Below are positions 39,937 through 48,931 of a stretch of 64,000 bases of DNA, piece after piece. The DNA is from Desulfomicrobium apsheronum. Lineage in GTDB: Bacteria; Desulfobacterota; Desulfovibrionia; Desulfovibrionales; Desulfomicrobiaceae. The stretch is taken from the NCBI RefSeq assembly GCF_900114115.1, contig NZ_FORX01000016.1, positions 48,241-112,240 on the forward strand. Reading direction: 5' to 3'. Under the pieces are notes generated by a model that ran no database searches, was not told the origin of the DNA, and was given only the letters and a program-made list of their open reading frames with translations. A program made the position numbers and the translations under genes. Each line of letters starts with the position of its first letter. Position 1 is the stretch's first letter.

Positions 39937-41967
39937 ATGATGTTTTTTCGCAAACAGGAACTTGAAGCTCCGGTACAACCGGCGGACCCGACGGGATTAC
40001 GGGAGAAATGTCGACAGGCGGAGCTGCCCGAGGCCGTGGGCGTCGCCGTCGAATCCGAAATCAGCCGCATGGAGAAGACCGATGCGGCGGTGGCGGAATA
40101 CTCCATCGGGCTCAATTATGTGGAGACCCTTCTTTCGTTGCCGTGGAACGCCGTGACCCAGGACAATCTGGACCTGGCGCAGGCCGCGGAAGTCTTCGAC
40201 GGAAGCCATGCGGGTCTGGGGCAGGTCCGGGAGCGTGTGCTTGAGCATCTGGCGTCGAGAGTGCTGCATTCCAAACGGCAGGCCTCGCTGCTCATCGTCG
40301 ACGACGAGCCCATTGCCCGCTCCAACCTGCGCCATGTGCTGGCGCGGGAAGGGTATGCGGTGGAGGTCGCGGCCAACGGCGAAGAGGCTATGGCCCTTCT
40401 TGCCCGTCAGGAGTTCGATTGCATCGTCACGGACCTGAAGATGGACCGCATGGACGGCATGCAGCTCCTTGAGGCGGCCAGGGCCGTGGCTCCGGAGACG
40501 AAATTCATTCTGGTCACGGGATACGCCACGGTGGACACCGCTGTGCAGGCCTTAAAGACCGGGGCCGTGCATTATCTCTCAAAACCCATAGATCTCAACG
40601 AATTGCGGGAGGCGGTGCGTTCGGCGCTGCTCTCTCGCACGCACCGCTATTCCAATCGTTCGCCGATCCTGTGCTTTGTCGGACCTCCGGGCGTGGGCAA
40701 GACCTCGGTCGGAAAGGCCATCGCCGAAGCCCTCGGACGGCGCTTCTATCGCATGTCCCTGGCCGATCTGCGCGACGAGGCCGAGCTGCGCGGACACCGT
40801 CGGACCTATGTCGGGGCCATGCCCGGGCGCATCATCCAGGCTTTGAAGAGCGTGGGCGTGCGCAATCCGGTCTTCATGCTCGATGAGATGGACAAGATCG
40901 GCCAGGACGTGAAAGGCGATCCGGCCATGGCCATGCTCGAAATCCTGGATCCGGAACAGAACGCGCGCTACGTGGACCGCTACCTGGAGATGCCCTTCGA
41001 TCTGTCCGAGGTGCTCTTCATCGCCACAGCCAACGGGGTCGAGCGCCTGGCCGGGCCGCTTCTGGACCGGCTGGAGGTGGTGCAGTTCTCGGGATACTCC
41101 GAGGGCGAAAAGCTCGACATCGCGACCCGCTTCCTGTTGCCGCGCCAGCTGCGCGGGCACGGTCTGATCAGCCCGTATCCCACGATTCTCCCCGAGGCCC
41201 TGGTGCGCATCATCCGCGAGTACACCAACGAGTCCGGAGTGCGGGGCCTTGAGCGCGAGATCGCGCGGATGTGCCGTAAGCTGGCCCGGCTGCGTCTGGA
41301 CGGAGGGGCCGAGGCCGTGGCCGCGCCCGTGGGAAGCGAGGGCGCGGCGGTCCTGCTCGGACCTGCGCGGTTTCGCCATGACGACGCCAAGGCAGGAGGT
41401 TTGGTCGGCACCGCCACCGGCCTGGTCTGGTCGGAAACGGGCGGTGAGATCATCTTTGTCGAGGCCACGCGCATGAGGGGGCCGGGCCAGCTCATCCTGA
41501 CCGGCTCCCTTGGCGGCGTGCTCAAGGAGTCGGCCCAGATCGCGCTCAGCTTCATCCGCAGCAACGCGGGGACGCTTGGCGTCGAGCCGGATTTTTTCGA
41601 GGGGCACGACATCCACATCCACATCCCGGCCGGGGGCATCGCCAAGGATGGTCCTTCAGCCGGGCTGACCATCGCCGTGGCCCTGGTCTCCCTTTTGACG
41701 GGGCGTCCGGCACGCTCGGACGTCGCCCTTTCCGGGGAACTGTCCCTGGTTGGCCGGGTGCTGCCCGTCAGCGGGGTGCGCGAGAAGATTCTGGCCGCCT
41801 TGCGCGGACGGGCGGCCATGGTCGTGCTCCCCGAGGCCAACGCGGCCGATGTCGAGGCCCTGCGCGAAAGTGTCGCGGACCTGCCTCCGGTGGTGCTGGT
41901 GGGGCGGGTCGAGCAGGCCCTGGCGGTGGTCATGAGCAGTCAGGAGGGCGAGCCATGTACGGAGTGA
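39937..41967 (+). CDS. Lon-like protease with an inserted response-regulator receiver domain
   Basis: A 676-aa protein. Residues 1-110 match the end of the Lon N-region (NYVETLLSLPWNAVTQDNLD, then the helix before Walker A). A complete receiver domain follows (about 115-235: IVDDEPIARSN, phospho-acceptor D166 in IVTDLKMD, K216). Then the Lon AAA+ resumes with Walker A GPPGVGKT (249-256) and VFMLDEMDK, and the protease domain has the catalytic Ser in AKDGPSAG (S574) and Lys in VREKIL (K617). The N-terminal substrate domain is mostly missing. Proteolysis controlled by phosphorylation is the natural reading. It overlaps the kinase gene by 13 bp. Confidence 0.92.
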   Translation: MMFFRKQELEAPVQPADPTGLREKCRQAELPEAVGVAVESEISRMEKTDAAVAEYSIGLNYVETLLSLPWNAVTQDNLDLAQAAEVFDGSHAGLGQVRERVLEHLASRVLHSKRQASLLIVDDEPIARSNLRHVLAREGYAVEVAANGEEAMALLARQEFDCIVTDLKMDRMDGMQLLEAARAVAPETKFILVTGYATVDTAVQALKTGAVHYLSKPIDLNELREAVRSALLSRTHRYSNRSPILCFVGPPGVGKTSVGKAIAEALGRRFYRMSLADLRDEAELRGHRRTYVGAMPGRIIQALKSVGVRNPVFMLDEMDKIGQDVKGDPAMAMLEILDPEQNARYVDRYLEMPFDLSEVLFIATANGVERLAGPLLDRLEVVQFSGYSEGEKLDIATRFLLPRQLRGHGLISPYPTILPEALVRIIREYTNESGVRGLEREIARMCRKLARLRLDGGAEAVAAPVGSEGAAVLLGPARFRHDDAKAGGLVGTATGLVWSETGGEIIFVEATRMRGPGQLILTGSLGGVLKESAQIALSFIRSNAGTLGVEPDFFEGHDIHIHIPAGGIAKDGPSAGLTIAVALVSLLTGRPARSDVALSGELSLVGRVLPVSGVREKILAALRGRAAMVVLPEANAADVEALRESVADLPPVVLVGRVEQALAVVMSSQEGEPCTE

Positions 41968-43421
41968 TCTCGCGATTTGCCAGCGGCAAGATCCGGCGCA
42001 TCGTCCTTTTCGGCATGATTTTGTCCGTGCTTGGGTTTTCGGTGCTCGGAGCCATCTCCTACCGGTATCTGCTGCAGATCGAGGACGCCCTTGCCCTGGC
42101 CGAGGTCGTGGACGATTTGAGCAGTGAGATTCTGGAAATCCGCCGGTACGAGAAGAACTACCTGCTTTACGCGCTGGAAGAGGATTACCTTGAAACCCTG
42201 CGCTACTGCGACAAGGCCCTGTCCATCATCGAACGCATCGAGCCCCGGGAAGGCGGTTTGATCGGCGCCGACCTGAAGGGACGGGTGACCCTGGTCCAGC
42301 TTCGGGATGACCTGCTCCGTTACAAGGAGCTGTTTTCGATCATCGCCACCCAGCCGGGGAGCAACAATGACGAGAACGATCCCCAGGGCGTCGAACTGCG
42401 CGACCAGGGCAAGGATCTGGTCGATGTGGTGCGGCAGTTCGTGCTCTACCAGCGCGAACGCATTCTGGACATTGTCGGGACCCTGAAACATCAGCTGGCC
42501 TTGGCTATTGGAGCCTTCACGGGCGTGGCCATATTTTTTTCCTGGCTGGTCGGGCGGAGGATTTTCGGCGCGCTCGGCATCATCGAGCACTCCACGCGCC
42601 AGATCGTGCAGGGCAATTTCAAGCCTCTGCCCCTGCCGGACACCAGCGATGAAACGCGGGGCGTGGTGGAGGCCTTCAACCACATGATCGAGGAACTCGA
42701 ACGCAGGCAGAATCAGCTCCTGCAGGAAAAGAAGCTGGCCTCGCTCGGCGTCCTGACCTCGGGCATCGCCCATCAGCTCAACAATCCGCTCAACAACATC
42801 TCCACCTCCTGTCAGATCCTGCAGGAAGACCTGGAGGCGGCCCTGCCCGTCGATCAGGCATTGACCCGGCAGATGCTCGACAACATCTATCAGGAAGTCA
42901 GCCGCTCGCGCGACATCGTCAAAGGGCTTCTCGAATTCGCCCGGGAAACGGAATTCTGTCTCAAGCCCGTGCCGCTGCATGCGGTCGTGCAGCGGGCGGT
43001 GACACTGGTTTCAAGCGAAGTGCCGTCGGGAGTGCGCATCCTGACCGAGATTCCGGATCACATTAAGCTTCCCCTCGACAGCCAGCGCTTTCAGGAGGTG
43101 CTTTTGAACCTGATGATAAACGCCATCCACGCCATAAGCCCCCCCGGAGTGATCTCCCTCTCCGCAAGGTCCGACCCCGGGTCGGGGGAGGCGGTGCTGC
43201 AAGTGACCGATACCGGCGGGGGCATCTCGCCGGAACATCTGGGCCGCATCTTCGATCCCTTCTTCACGCTCAAGGACACGGGCACGGGCCTTGGCCTGTC
43301 GGTGGTGTTCGGCATCATCAAGAAGCACGGGGGCACCATCAGCGTCGAGAGCCGGATGGGCGAAGGCACCACGTTCACCCTGCACTTGCCCCTCGGCGGT
43401 GACACTTCGGGGGCATCGTGA
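41955..43421 (+). CDS. Membrane sensor histidine kinase of the lon-like operon
   Basis: A 488-aa kinase; ATG 41955 follows AGGAGGG. Two membrane helices (about 15-38 and 178-200) flank a helical periplasmic sensor of about 140 residues. HAMP, HisKA with SGIAHQLNNPLNN and an HATPase with DTGGGISPEH and GTGLGLSVV follow. It probably phosphorylates both the downstream sigma-54 regulator and the receiver-Lon protein. The stop overlaps the next gene's GTG. Confidence 0.9.
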   Translation: MYGVISRFASGKIRRIVLFGMILSVLGFSVLGAISYRYLLQIEDALALAEVVDDLSSEILEIRRYEKNYLLYALEEDYLETLRYCDKALSIIERIEPREGGLIGADLKGRVTLVQLRDDLLRYKELFSIIATQPGSNNDENDPQGVELRDQGKDLVDVVRQFVLYQRERILDIVGTLKHQLALAIGAFTGVAIFFSWLVGRRIFGALGIIEHSTRQIVQGNFKPLPLPDTSDETRGVVEAFNHMIEELERRQNQLLQEKKLASLGVLTSGIAHQLNNPLNNISTSCQILQEDLEAALPVDQALTRQMLDNIYQEVSRSRDIVKGLLEFARETEFCLKPVPLHAVVQRAVTLVSSEVPSGVRILTEIPDHIKLPLDSQRFQEVLLNLMINAIHAISPPGVISLSARSDPGSGEAVLQVTDTGGGISPEHLGRIFDPFFTLKDTGTGLGLSVVFGIIKKHGGTISVESRMGEGTTFTLHLPLGGDTSGAS

Positions 43422-44812
43422 GCGCCCAGGATGTCCACGGCCGCGTTCCGGAGCCGTCAACGCCCCCGCAGGCCAGGATTCTGGTGGTCGATGACGAGCA
43501 TATCTCGCGCGACAATCTGGCGCTGGCGCTGGCGCGGCAAGGGCACGACACCGTGACCGCTTCCGGCGGGACCGAAGCGCTCGGCCTGTTGCGGGAGTCG
43601 GACTTCGACATGGTCCTGACCGACCTGATGATGGAGGGGATGGACGGCCTGGCTCTGTTGCGGGAGGTCAAGTCCCGTCATCCCGATGTCGAGGTCGTGG
43701 TCATCACCGGATATCCCACGGTGGATACGGCCGTGGAGGCCATGCGGGCCGGAGCGTACGACTATCTGGCCAAGCCGTACCGCATCGACGAGGCCAGGCT
43801 GCTGGTGCACAAGGCGCTGGAAAAGCGCAGGCTCAAGCTGGAGGTGGCGCGTCTGCGCGAGCAGTTGCGCGAGCGGACCCTGCCCGTGCCCATGCTTGGC
43901 GCGGCTCCGTGCATGGTTGAACTGAAACGGACCATCGCCCAGGTCGCGCCCTCGGACGTGACGGTGCTGATCCTGGGCGAGACCGGGACGGGCAAGGAGG
44001 TGGCGGCGCGCATGGTGCACCTCTTCAGCCGACGCTCCGAGGCCCGCTTTCTGGCCATCAACTGCGGCGCGTTCAACGAGGAGTTGCTCGAAAGCGAGCT
44101 TTTCGGACATGAACAGGGCGCTTTTTCCGGAGCCACGCGGCAGAAGAAGGGCCTTTTCGAGGCGGCCGAGGGCGGCACGCTTTTTCTCGACGAGGTGGGG
44201 GAAATGTCGCTGGCCATGCAGGTCAAGCTCCTGCGCGCCGTGCAGGAGCGATGCATCCGCCGGGTGGGCGGCACCGCCGACATTCCCGTGGACGTGCGGC
44301 TCGTGGCCGCGACCAACAAGGATTTGAAGACCGAGGTCGAGACGGGCCGTTTCCGTCAGGATCTGTATTTTCGCCTGAACGTGCTGGTGCTGAACATGCC
44401 GCCGCTGGTGCAGCGGCGCGAGGATCTGCCCCTGCTGGCGCGCTATTTCGCGGAGAAGGCCAGCCGGGAGACCGAGCGCCCCGCGCCGGGCATCTCCGAC
44501 GAGGTCATGGAGATCCTCGGCCGTTACGCCTTTCCGGGCAATGTCCGCGAGCTGCAGAACGTCATCGAGCGGGCCGTGGTCTTCTGCAACGGCGATGAGA
44601 TCCGTCCGGCGCATCTCTCGCCGGAGCTGCGCGAAGTATCGATGCATGTCAGCCGGGCGGGAGACAGGCAGCCCATGACCCTGGAAGAGTGCGAGCGGGA
44701 GCAGATCCGGTGGACCCTGGAGCATGCGGCGGACAATCGCACCCTTGCCGCCAAGCTGCTGGGCATCGACCGGGCCTCCCTGTGGCGCAAGATCAAACGT
44801 CACGGCTTGTAG
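43418..44812 (+). CDS. NtrC-family sigma-54 response regulator with GAFSGA loop
   Basis: A 464-aa activator from GTG 43418. Receiver domain with D69 (MVLTDLMMEG), AAA+ with Walker A GETGTGKEV, and Fis-type HTH ending GIDRASLWRKIKRHGL. The sigma-54 contact loop reads GAFSGA in place of GAFTGA; Ser for Thr occurs in some activators but often weakens activation. Neighbouring palindromes at 39807-39898 are likely targets, which would autoregulate this operon and drive the divergent sulfur-transport operon. Confidence 0.9.
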   Translation: MSAQDVHGRVPEPSTPPQARILVVDDEHISRDNLALALARQGHDTVTASGGTEALGLLRESDFDMVLTDLMMEGMDGLALLREVKSRHPDVEVVVITGYPTVDTAVEAMRAGAYDYLAKPYRIDEARLLVHKALEKRRLKLEVARLREQLRERTLPVPMLGAAPCMVELKRTIAQVAPSDVTVLILGETGTGKEVAARMVHLFSRRSEARFLAINCGAFNEELLESELFGHEQGAFSGATRQKKGLFEAAEGGTLFLDEVGEMSLAMQVKLLRAVQERCIRRVGGTADIPVDVRLVAATNKDLKTEVETGRFRQDLYFRLNVLVLNMPPLVQRREDLPLLARYFAEKASRETERPAPGISDEVMEILGRYAFPGNVRELQNVIERAVVFCNGDEIRPAHLSPELREVSMHVSRAGDRQPMTLEECEREQIRWTLEHAADNRTLAAKLLGIDRASLWRKIKRHGL

Positions 44813-44826
44813 GCCGGAGGCTTGGC

Positions 44827-45582
44827 ATGGAACCCTCGTCCCTTGATTGCGCCGGATTTTGCCGGGATTGCGGCTGCGAACATGTGTTGCCCGCCGAGGC
44901 GGCCCTGCCGTATGCCCGGGAGCTGATGGCGCGGCTTGAGCAATGCGGGAATATTGGGCTTGAACAGGCCGGGGATGATCCGCGCCTGTCCCTTGAGTAC
45001 CTTTACGGCCCTGCCCGGGGGCAGATGTTCGGAGTGCTTCCGTACGTGGACAAGAGCGGAGCCAGTGGCGTGCTCAAGGCTTTTTCCGGGCAGTACAACG
45101 GAATCTGGGAGGTGCCGGGCTGGGTGGGGCCCATCCTTGACCCGGCGGAGTTTGAGCGCGCCATCGAACATGACGAGCCGCGCATCAAGGAGCTGACCCT
45201 ACGCATAGAGGGCCTTGGGATGGACGATTCGGTCCGCCTGGACATGCTGGCCCGGCGGCGTGAATTGTCCCGGAGCCTCATGGAACGCATCTTCGGCCTG
45301 TACCGGCTGACAAATTTTCGCGGCCGGACCAGGGCCCTGTCCGAGGTCTTCACGGGCAAGGCCATGCCCACGGGCACGGGGGAATGCTGCGCGCCCAAGC
45401 TGCTGCATCACGCCGCCGTGCACGGACTGACCCCGCTGGGGCTTGCGGAATTCTACGTCGGCCGTGAAAATCGTTCCGCCACCCGTGCTCACGGACGGTT
45501 TTTCGCGCCCTGCGCGGAAAAATGCAGGCCGATTCTGGGATTTCTGCTGTGCGGGTTGCATGGTCAGACCCGCCGTCCGTGA
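44827..45582 (+). CDS. Stand-alone RluA-type N-terminal domain protein
   Basis: A 251-aa protein; GGAGG is seven bases before ATG 44827, 14 bp after the regulator gene. GTGECCAPKLLHHAAVHGLTP and LAEFYVGRENRS, followed by FAPCAEKCRPILGFLLCGL, match what I know as the N-terminal extension of long RluA-family pseudouridine synthases, but the catalytic synthase domain is absent. Cys are numerous near the start (CAGFCRDCGCEH) and end. Separate function is possible: RNA recognition or redox/metal sensing. Identification from memory, moderate certainty. Confidence 0.65.
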   Translation: MEPSSLDCAGFCRDCGCEHVLPAEAALPYARELMARLEQCGNIGLEQAGDDPRLSLEYLYGPARGQMFGVLPYVDKSGASGVLKAFSGQYNGIWEVPGWVGPILDPAEFERAIEHDEPRIKELTLRIEGLGMDDSVRLDMLARRRELSRSLMERIFGLYRLTNFRGRTRALSEVFTGKAMPTGTGECCAPKLLHHAAVHGLTPLGLAEFYVGRENRSATRAHGRFFAPCAEKCRPILGFLLCGLHGQTRRP

Positions 45583-45688
45583 TCAGGACCGCATTGAAAC
45601 CTGATTAGGCGTGACTTCGTGGGCGGCACGTCCGCTGCCCACCGTTTTCGATCTTGCCAGCCCGCCGTACTTGCGGCACTCATGGGTC

Positions 45689-47071
45689 ATGATCCACATC
45701 TCTCCGGCCACGGCCATCATATACCGACGCATTTTCAAAATATCCATGCCCCTGGTCGTAAGCCTCGGGGCGACCACCATCATGGAGTTCACGGACCGCC
45801 TCTTTCTGGCCCGCTATTCCCTCGACGCCATCGCGGCGGCCCTGCCCGCCGGGATCATGGCCCTTTTGGCCATGACCATTTTTCTGGGTACCACGAGCTA
45901 CGTGTCCGTGTTCGTGGCTCAGTACACCGGCCAGGGGCGTCCCGAGATGGTCGGCAGGGCGGTCTGGCAGGGCATCTATGTGGCGCTTCTGGGCGCGGTC
46001 GTGCTGGGGGCGCTGGCCTTTCTGGCCGAGGGCATTTTCGCCTTTGGCGGCCATTCCAAAGAGATCCAGGTCCTTGAATCCATATATTTCAGGACGCTGT
46101 GCCTGGGGGCGGGGATTCATCTGGCCGGCGGAGCTTTCGCCGGGTTCTTCACCGGCCAGGGGCGCACGCGCGTGGTCATGCTCGCCAATTCGGCGGGGAT
46201 GCTCCTGAACATCCCCCTTGACTATTGTCTCATAAACGGCGTCGGGCCGTTTCCGGAGCTGGGTATCCTGGGCGCGGGCCTGGCCACGGTGATAAGCTGG
46301 GGTTTGATCACGGCCATTCTCTGGATAGCCATGCGCCGCCCGGAGAACGCCCGGTTCCGTCTGGCCACGGACCGGCGACTGCGGCCCGAGCTGTGGCTGC
46401 GGCTCATGCGCTACGGGCTGCCGAGCGGGATGGAATTCTTCCTCGACATCTTCGCCTTCACGGTCTTCATCTTCGTGGTCGGCAGGCTCGGGACCATGGA
46501 GCTGGCCGCAACCAACATCGCGCTGAACATCAACGCCCTGGCCTTCATGCCCCTGGTCGGCTTCGCCATGGGTACCAGCACCCTGGTCGGTCAGGCCATG
46601 GGCGCGGGCAAGCCCGACGACGTGCCGATGGTGGTGCGGGCCAGCCTTGTGCTGACTTTCGCCTATCTGGCGGCCATGTCGGCGGTTTTTCTTTTCGTCC
46701 CGGAAGCGGTCCTGCATCTGTTCCAGCCCCGCGACATGGACCCGGCCGCCTTTGCCTCGGTGGTCGGCATGGGCCGGATCCTGCTCATGATCGTGGTCGC
46801 TTACCTGTTCTTCGACGGGGTCAGCTTCATTGTCTATGGGGCGCTCAAAGGGGCGGGGGACACGGTTTTCGTCATGACCTCGCGTCTGGCGCTGGTCTTT
46901 CTGGTCATGATCGCGCCGCTATTGGCTGGGGCGTGGCTTGGTTTCGGGCTCTATTATTTCTGGGCCGTGAGCTGCACTTTTTTGATCATGCTCTCGCTTG
47001 TGGGGTGGTGGCGCTTCAGGCAGGGAAAATGGCGGAACATGCTGGTGGTGGAGAAAAGGCCGCCCGCGTGA
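45689..47071 (+). CDS. MATE-family multidrug/sodium antiporter
   Basis: A 460-aa protein with twelve predicted helices in two similar halves. Features include FKISMPLVVSLGATTIMEFTDRLFLARY at the start and MPLVGFAMGTSTLVGQAMGAGKPDD in the second half. ATG 45689 is chosen by the position of the first helix; a GTG at 45611 would add a non-helical tail. It exports cationic compounds or organic solutes using Na+ or H+. It stands alone between the lon-like operon and the convergent GGDEF gene. Confidence 0.88.
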   Translation: MIHISPATAIIYRRIFKISMPLVVSLGATTIMEFTDRLFLARYSLDAIAAALPAGIMALLAMTIFLGTTSYVSVFVAQYTGQGRPEMVGRAVWQGIYVALLGAVVLGALAFLAEGIFAFGGHSKEIQVLESIYFRTLCLGAGIHLAGGAFAGFFTGQGRTRVVMLANSAGMLLNIPLDYCLINGVGPFPELGILGAGLATVISWGLITAILWIAMRRPENARFRLATDRRLRPELWLRLMRYGLPSGMEFFLDIFAFTVFIFVVGRLGTMELAATNIALNINALAFMPLVGFAMGTSTLVGQAMGAGKPDDVPMVVRASLVLTFAYLAAMSAVFLFVPEAVLHLFQPRDMDPAAFASVVGMGRILLMIVVAYLFFDGVSFIVYGALKGAGDTVFVMTSRLALVFLVMIAPLLAGAWLGFGLYYFWAVSCTFLIMLSLVGWWRFRQGKWRNMLVVEKRPPA

Positions 47072-47090
47072 AGCCGGGCGGCTGTCCGGG

Positions 47091-47858
47091 TCATGCCGCC
47101 TGGGTGCATTCCTTGTTGCCGCGCCGGTCCCGAACATAGACGTTGCCGGGCAGGGTCTTGGCGTATCCCTTGATCTGGGCCGCTTTTTCCCCCAGGGCCT
47201 GGAGGCTGCACGGGGCCATGCAGTCCACGATGCCGATGGACACGGAAACCAGCGGGAACTGCTGCTCCCTGCCGTCCCGGCCCTTGCCCATGATCCAGCC
47301 CCTGGCGCGATCCTGGGCATGGTAGCAGTTCAGGATGAGCCTTTTGAAGCAGCGGGTGACGGCCTGACAGATGCGTTCCGCCTTCTCCGGATTGACCATG
47401 GCCACGAAATCATCCCCGCCGATGTGGGCCAGAAAGTCTCCGCTGTGCCCATGCCTGGAGATGGCCCAGGTCATGATGCGCCCCAGCAGCAGTATGACGA
47501 GGTCGCCGTCCTTGAAGCCGTAGACGTCATTGTAGACCTTGAAGTTGTCCAGGTCCGCGTAGAGCATGCAGAAGGGCTTGCCCCGCCTGAGCCTCGTCTC
47601 GATTTCCTTCTCCAGCGCCACGTTGCCCGGGATGCCGGTCAGCGGGTTGGTGCCCTTGGCCATCTCGACCTGAACCTGCGCCAGGGTGGTCAGCATCTTC
47701 TGCACCGTAACCACACCCAGAAATTGTCCGCCACTGGTGACAATGGCCTCGTCATAGGCTTCCAGCATTTCGTGGGCGTTCTTGGCCACTGATTCCACGG
47801 ATTTGCGTTCGTTCACGACGGTGGACAATCTGGAGTAGCCCGCTCCTACATCGTCCAC
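47091..47858 (-). CDS. GGDEF protein with CBS remnant (truncated EAL-CBS-GGDEF gene)
   Basis: A 255-aa open frame. MDDVGAGYSRLS at the start is a fragment of an EAL domain (AVDDVGAGYS), followed by a CBS-like segment (KNAHEMLEAYDEAIVTSGGQFLGVVTVQ) and a GGDEF-type cyclase (TGIPGNVALEKEI, LYADLDNFKVYND, HIGGDDFVA). The active motif is GGDDF and the inhibitory-site Arg is replaced by His. Upstream remnants show most of EAL is missing. Whether the surviving frame is translated is unclear; it might still bind or make c-di-GMP. Confidence 0.7.
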   Translation of the reverse strand: MDDVGAGYSRLSTVVNERKSVESVAKNAHEMLEAYDEAIVTSGGQFLGVVTVQKMLTTLAQVQVEMAKGTNPLTGIPGNVALEKEIETRLRRGKPFCMLYADLDNFKVYNDVYGFKDGDLVILLLGRIMTWAISRHGHSGDFLAHIGGDDFVAMVNPEKAERICQAVTRCFKRLILNCYHAQDRARGWIMGKGRDGREQQFPLVSVSIGIVDCMAPCSLQALGEKAAQIKGYAKTLPGNVYVRDRRGNKECTQAA

Positions 47859-47859
47859 G

Positions 47860-47970
47860 GCAATCTTGAATCCCTGGCTGCGGTAATGGTCCAGGGTTTT
47901 GTGAATTTTTGAGTTCGAAAATGGGCTTGGTCGTGGCCTGCATGGTTTGGTCTTGAGAGTTGGACATCAT
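47860..47970 (-). pseudogene. 5' remnant of the EAL-CBS-GGDEF gene
   Basis: A start ATGATG with AGAGGAA begins MMSNSQDQTMQATTKPIFEL, the usual entry to an EAL domain. Shortly after, the frame shifts and the EAL fragment KIHKTLDHYRSQGFKIAVDD appears in the frame of the downstream GGDEF gene. Some 180-200 residues of EAL are missing, so an internal deletion plus frameshift inactivated the c-di-GMP phosphodiesterase part. Confidence 0.65.
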
Positions 47971-48107
47971 TTCCTCTGATGGATGGGACCGGGGTCGTTT
48001 TCAGGCAGAATCAAAGCTGGGAAGCTCTTTGTCCGGCGGATGCGACATTTTGGCGACAGGCCCGTGACAGGTGCGTGGCGATTGGATTTGAGTCCCTTTC
48101 GGCGGAA

Positions 48108-48146
48108 TGTTACAGGAAATTCATACAGGTGTCACAATGCTGTCAC
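48108..48146 (+). promoter_or_regulatory. Pho box of phoB
   Basis: TGTTAC (48108), ATTCAT (48119), TGTCAC (48130), TGTCAC (48141): four units at 11-bp spacing, three matching PhoB half-sites, about 80 bp before phoB. Suggests autoregulation. Confidence 0.82.
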
Positions 48147-48227
48147 ATGCTCCCTGTAGCCCATCATGGGTACGAGGGAGCGGCGCGTCGAAAGTGGCGG
48201 GGCTCTTTTCGTGAACAAGGGGGAAAC

Positions 48228-48923
48228 ATGGCTCACAAGATTGTCGTCATCGAAGACGAACCGGATATCGCCAACCTTTTGGCTTTTCATCTCAAGTCGG
48301 GCGGGTACGACTGCTTCGTGGCCCGGGATGGAAAAAAGGGCCTGCAACTGGTCCAGTCCGAACGGCCGGATCTGGTGCTCCTCGATCTGATGCTGCCCGG
48401 CATGAGCGGTACGGACGTGTGCAAGGCCGTCAAGGGCAGCCCGGAATGCGCTCACATACCTATCATAATGCTCACCGCCCGGGGGGACGAAGTCGACCGC
48501 ATCCTCGGCTTCGAGCTCGGCGCGGACGATTATGTCATAAAGCCTTTCAGCCCCCGGGAACTGATGCTGCGCATCAAGACCGTTCTGCGACGCAACGTGA
48601 ACATCCTGCCCAAGGTCGCGCACTGGCAGCGCGAGGGCCTGGCTGCCGATTTCGAGGCGTACACGCTGCTTGTGGATGGGGTGGACGCGCACCTGACACC
48701 CACGGAATTCAATCTTTTCGGTGAATTTGTGCGCAACGAGGGCAAGGTGCTCTCCCGGGAGCAGCTCCTGAGCAATGCTTGGGGATACGAATTCGAAGGC
48801 TATTCGCGCACCGTTGATACCCATGTGCGTCGGCTGCGCAAGAAGCTCGGCCCCTATGCCGACTGGCTGGAGACCGTCCGGGGCATCGGCTATCGCATGA
48901 AACGTGAAAATCAGGTCGACTAG
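48228..48923 (+). CDS. phoB: Phosphate regulon response regulator PhoB
   Basis: A 231-aa OmpR-type regulator from ATG 48228 (AAGGGGG upstream). Receiver with D10/E11 and phospho-acceptor D53 (LVLLDLMLPGMSG), K in DYVIKPFSP, and winged-helix C-terminus (LTPTEFNLFGEFV, RTVDTHVRRLRKKL). It binds 11-bp-spaced TGTCAC repeats, found in this window upstream of pstS, its own gene and the operons at 9287 and 18817. First gene of phoB-phoR-pstB-phoU. Confidence 0.93.
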   Translation: MAHKIVVIEDEPDIANLLAFHLKSGGYDCFVARDGKKGLQLVQSERPDLVLLDLMLPGMSGTDVCKAVKGSPECAHIPIIMLTARGDEVDRILGFELGADDYVIKPFSPRELMLRIKTVLRRNVNILPKVAHWQREGLAADFEAYTLLVDGVDAHLTPTEFNLFGEFVRNEGKVLSREQLLSNAWGYEFEGYSRTVDTHVRRLRKKLGPYADWLETVRGIGYRMKRENQVD

Positions 48924-48931
48924 GGCGCTTC

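Noticed and set aside
40579..41622. Minus-strand 347-codon frame opposite the lon-like gene
   Set aside because: Antisense shadow of a gene with clear Walker, receiver and protease motifs.
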